This document shows, piece by piece, positions 6,679 through 8,840 of a DNA stretch of 8,840 nucleotides. The stretch's first letter is position 1. Each line of letters starts with the position of its first letter. The DNA lies in assembly GCA_030697085.1 (NCBI GenBank), contig JAUYQT010000406.1, positions 1-8,840 of the forward strand, read 5' to 3'. Made by a program: the position numbers and the translations under genes. The notes below the pieces were generated by a model. That model was not told where the DNA came from. It did no database searches and saw nothing but the letters and a program-made list of their open reading frames with translations. Origin of the DNA: Azonexus sp. (GTDB lineage Bacteria > Pseudomonadota > Gammaproteobacteria > Burkholderiales > Rhodocyclaceae).

Positions 6679-8658
6679 ATGACCCAAGCCGTCACCCTGC
6701 TTTTTGGTGTCCACGCCCACCAACCGGTCGGCAATTTCCCCGAAGTCATTGAAGACGCCCATCAGCGCTGCTACAAGCCGTTTCTGGAAACGCTTTACGA
6801 CTATCCCGACTTTCGTTTCGCCGTACATTTTTCCGGCTGGTTACTCGACTGGCTGCGCGAAAAACATCCGGTCGACATGAATTTACTGGCCGAAATGGTC
6901 CAGCGCGGCCAAGTCGAATTATTCAGCTCCGGCGATACCGAGCCGGTACTCGCCGCCATTCCGCATCGCGACCGGGTGGGTCAGTTGCGCGCCATGAATG
7001 ACAAGCTGGCAGCGTGGACCGGCATCAAACCGAGCGGCGCCTGGCTCACCGAACGCGTCTGGGAATCCGCCGTCGTGCCCTCGCTGGCCGAAACCGGGAT
7101 CAAATACGTGACCGTCGACGACTACCCGTTTTTCTGCACGGGCAAATCGGCTGAAACGCTCGACAGTTTCTACAGCACGGAAGAAAACGGCGCCCGTCTC
7201 GACCTCTTTCCCATCTCCGAACTCCTGCGCTATCGCGTCCCCTTCTCACCGGTGCATGACGTGATCGGCCACCTTGAATATCTCGCCGACCAAGGCCAGG
7301 CGGCGGCGATTTATTTTGACGACATCGAAAAATTCGGCATCTGGCCGGAAACTTACGACTGGGTTTACACCCGACGCTGGCTGCGCAACTTTATTGAGGG
7401 CGTGCTGGCTCACCCCAAAATCCGCACCGCCACCTACGCTGACTACCACGCCCAACAGACCACCCGCGGCATCGTCTATTTACCAACAACCGCCTACAGC
7501 GAAATGAATGAGTGGACGCTGCCCATGCCCGCCGCCGCCATTTACTCAAACTTTCTCGCCAGTGAAAAGGCAGCCGGGCGCGGCGACCAGCATCGCCCAT
7601 TCTTGCGCGGTGGCATCTGGCGCAACTTCCTGTCGCGTTACCCGGAAGCCAACTGGATGCACAAACGCATGCTTGGGCTTTCCCTGCGCCTCGCCGAAAT
7701 CACTGAGCCGCCCGCCGCCCTGAGCGCAGCGCTCTACCGCGCGCAGGCCAACGACGCTTACTGGCACGGCCTGTTCGGCGGCCTCTACCTGCCGCATCTG
7801 CGGCGCGCCGTCTGGAACAATATCGTCGCGCTCGAAGCCGGACTCGACGCCATTCAGCCGCGCCCGGCGACAGCTGCGGTCGACCTCGATTTTGATGGCA
7901 AAACCGAGCTTTTCGCCCACACGCCGAATCTGCAAATTGTCGTCCGTGATGACGGTCTGGCGGCGATCCTCGAACTCAGCAGCTATCCACTCAGCCATAA
8001 TTTCGGCGACACGCTGCGCCGTTATTACGAGCATTACCATGACAAAATCGGCATGGCGCAGAGCGAGCACCAGGGTGAAGGCATCGCCTCGGCACACGAC
8101 ATTCTGCGCTTCAAGCACCCGGTTTCGCCGGAAGACATCGTTCCCGATCAGCGACCCCGCGCCATTTTTCTCGATCAACTCGATGGCAGCCCCCTGAACG
8201 ATTACACCCTGACTAATCCGGAAACACTGCACTTCGCACGCCCAGGCATTCACAAAAGCTACACAATTTCAGCGTCGACCGCAGCCGTCACCTGGCAATT
8301 TACCGGTCTGGCCGGTCAGTCATTTAGCACCTGCCTTAACCTCGCCATGCCCAGTTGTGACGGTTTTCTCGGCCGTTACATTCTCGCCGATGGCCGCATT
8401 CCCAGTGGTTTTGGCCAGCCGATCGATCTCGACAACGCCACCTCGCTAACGCTGGAAGATGGCGTTCTCGGCGGCAGCGTCACATTACAGAGCTCAATTT
8501 CGGCCAAAATTCACGGTCGACCGCAACAAACCGTTTCCCAATCCGAAGCCGGCTTTGAGAAAATCATGCAAGCCGTTGAGCTGCAATTCGACTGGATCAT
8601 TCCCGCCGAGACCTGCACACTACAACTCCAACTGACCCTAGAGCCCAGCAAACCATGA
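6679..8658 (+). CDS. GH57 4-alpha-glucanotransferase-type enzyme
   Basis: A 659-residue protein that follows the Thermococcus litoralis 4-alpha-glucanotransferase (as I recall it, also 659 residues) from end to end. The N-terminal GH57 barrel carries HAHQPVGNF (12-20), the EPVLAAIP motif (88-95), WLTERVW (122-128) with nucleophile E125, and FDDIEKFG (213-220) with acid catalyst D215. The middle domain (formerly DUF1925) contains RGGIWRNF and NDAYWHGLFGGLYLPHLRR (358-376). The C-terminal beta-sandwich (formerly DUF1926, about 400-655) contains SQSEAGF (620-626). Its expected job is transfer of alpha-1,4 glucan segments between short maltodextrins, which would give the neighbouring phosphorylase longer chains. 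In the acid-catalyst motif, the Thermococcus HDDGEKFG reads FDDIEKFG here. It starts 12 bases after the previous gene with no visible Shine-Dalgarno, and overlaps the phosphorylase start by four bases. The start is supported by alignment of the first motif. Confidence 0.92.
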   Translation: MTQAVTLLFGVHAHQPVGNFPEVIEDAHQRCYKPFLETLYDYPDFRFAVHFSGWLLDWLREKHPVDMNLLAEMVQRGQVELFSSGDTEPVLAAIPHRDRVGQLRAMNDKLAAWTGIKPSGAWLTERVWESAVVPSLAETGIKYVTVDDYPFFCTGKSAETLDSFYSTEENGARLDLFPISELLRYRVPFSPVHDVIGHLEYLADQGQAAAIYFDDIEKFGIWPETYDWVYTRRWLRNFIEGVLAHPKIRTATYADYHAQQTTRGIVYLPTTAYSEMNEWTLPMPAAAIYSNFLASEKAAGRGDQHRPFLRGGIWRNFLSRYPEANWMHKRMLGLSLRLAEITEPPAALSAALYRAQANDAYWHGLFGGLYLPHLRRAVWNNIVALEAGLDAIQPRPATAAVDLDFDGKTELFAHTPNLQIVVRDDGLAAILELSSYPLSHNFGDTLRRYYEHYHDKIGMAQSEHQGEGIASAHDILRFKHPVSPEDIVPDQRPRAIFLDQLDGSPLNDYTLTNPETLHFARPGIHKSYTISASTAAVTWQFTGLAGQSFSTCLNLAMPSCDGFLGRYILADGRIPSGFGQPIDLDNATSLTLEDGVLGGSVTLQSSISAKIHGRPQQTVSQSEAGFEKIMQAVELQFDWIIPAETCTLQLQLTLEPSKP

Positions 8659-8840
8659 CCGGTACTGTTTACCAGCTAGAAGTTAACCCCAAAATTCCGG
8701 ACCGGCTGGAGCGCCTCGAAGAGCTCTCCAATAACCTGTGGTACAGCTGGGATCGCTCCACCCGTGGGCTATTTGCCAGCCTGTCGCACCCGCTCTGGCA
8801 GGCAACGAATCACAATCCCAAGGCATTTCTCAAGCGCGCC
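8655..8840 (+). CDS. glgP: Alpha-glucan (glycogen/maltodextrin) phosphorylase, N-terminal fragment
   Basis: Sixty-two codons are visible before the window ends; the gene continues to the right. The segment PDRLERLEELSNNLWYSWD (15-33), followed by LFASLSHPLW (39-48) and NHNPKAFLKR (52-61), is the signature of the N-terminal domain (DUF3417) of the long alpha-glucan phosphorylase class, which differs from E. coli GlgP/MalP at its N terminus. The enzyme would release glucose-1-phosphate from alpha-1,4 chain ends in the cytoplasm. The catalytic domain and pyridoxal-phosphate lysine are outside the window, so catalytic integrity cannot be judged. The start overlaps the GH57 stop as ATGA, implying coupled translation with the glucanotransferase. 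Confidence 0.85.
   Translation, partial: MTGTVYQLEVNPKIPDRLERLEELSNNLWYSWDRSTRGLFASLSHPLWQATNHNPKAFLKRA

Noticed and set aside
7546..8253. 235-aa minus-strand frame opposite the second GH57 gene
   Set aside because: It is a long antisense shadow caused by GC-rich codon use. The plus strand carries a complete conserved enzyme and there is no ribosome site for the minus frame.

Overview
The window reads as chromosomal DNA of a betaproteobacterium, most likely from Rhodocyclales (Dechloromonas/Azonexus-like). This rests on the protein sequences (PilS-type kinase, PP0621-type small protein, GlgC and GlgP style) and the moderately high GC. No species assignment is possible by eye. No mobile element, CRISPR array or integrase is visible.

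Layout. Bases 1-829 (minus strand) hold a small membrane-anchored zinc-ribbon protein translationally coupled (ATGA overlap) to the N-terminal, six-helix membrane half of a PilS-type sensor kinase, which runs off the left edge. Bases 896-1060 are a complete tRNA-Thr(CGT) unit: promoter, 76-nt gene with encoded CCA, and intrinsic terminator. Bases 1114-1745 (plus strand) carry two small envelope genes of unknown role: a 61-aa lipoprotein and a 137-aa membrane protein.

The rest is a glycogen/alpha-glucan locus. glgB (GH13 branching enzyme, minus strand, 1770-3635) is divergent from a tightly packed plus-strand operon: glgC (ADP-glucose pyrophosphorylase), a GH57 enzyme with amylopullulanase-type motifs, a second GH57 enzyme of the 4-alpha-glucanotransferase type, and the first 62 codons of an alpha-glucan phosphorylase cut by the right edge. 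Only 53 bp separate glgB and glgC. Plus-strand genes overlap by 1 base (glgC/GH57-1), are spaced by 12 bases (GH57-1/GH57-2), or overlap by 4 bases (GH57-2/glgP).

Together the genes suggest a glycogen cycle. GlgC makes ADP-glucose, GlgB puts in alpha-1,6 branches, the phosphorylase releases glucose-1-phosphate, and the two GH57 enzymes probably trim or rearrange short glucans. Glycogen synthase (glgA) and debranching enzyme (glgX) are not in the window and may lie outside it.

I did not find a clearly new defence or mobile system. The points most worth a second look are: two different GH57 enzymes inside a proteobacterial glycogen operon; changed residues next to the acid catalyst of the second one; a 13-bp perfect hairpin lying on the catalytic-nucleophile codon of the first; replacement of the E. 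coli-type activator lysine in GlgC; a T-stem mismatch in the tRNA; and the unrecognised 137-aa membrane protein.
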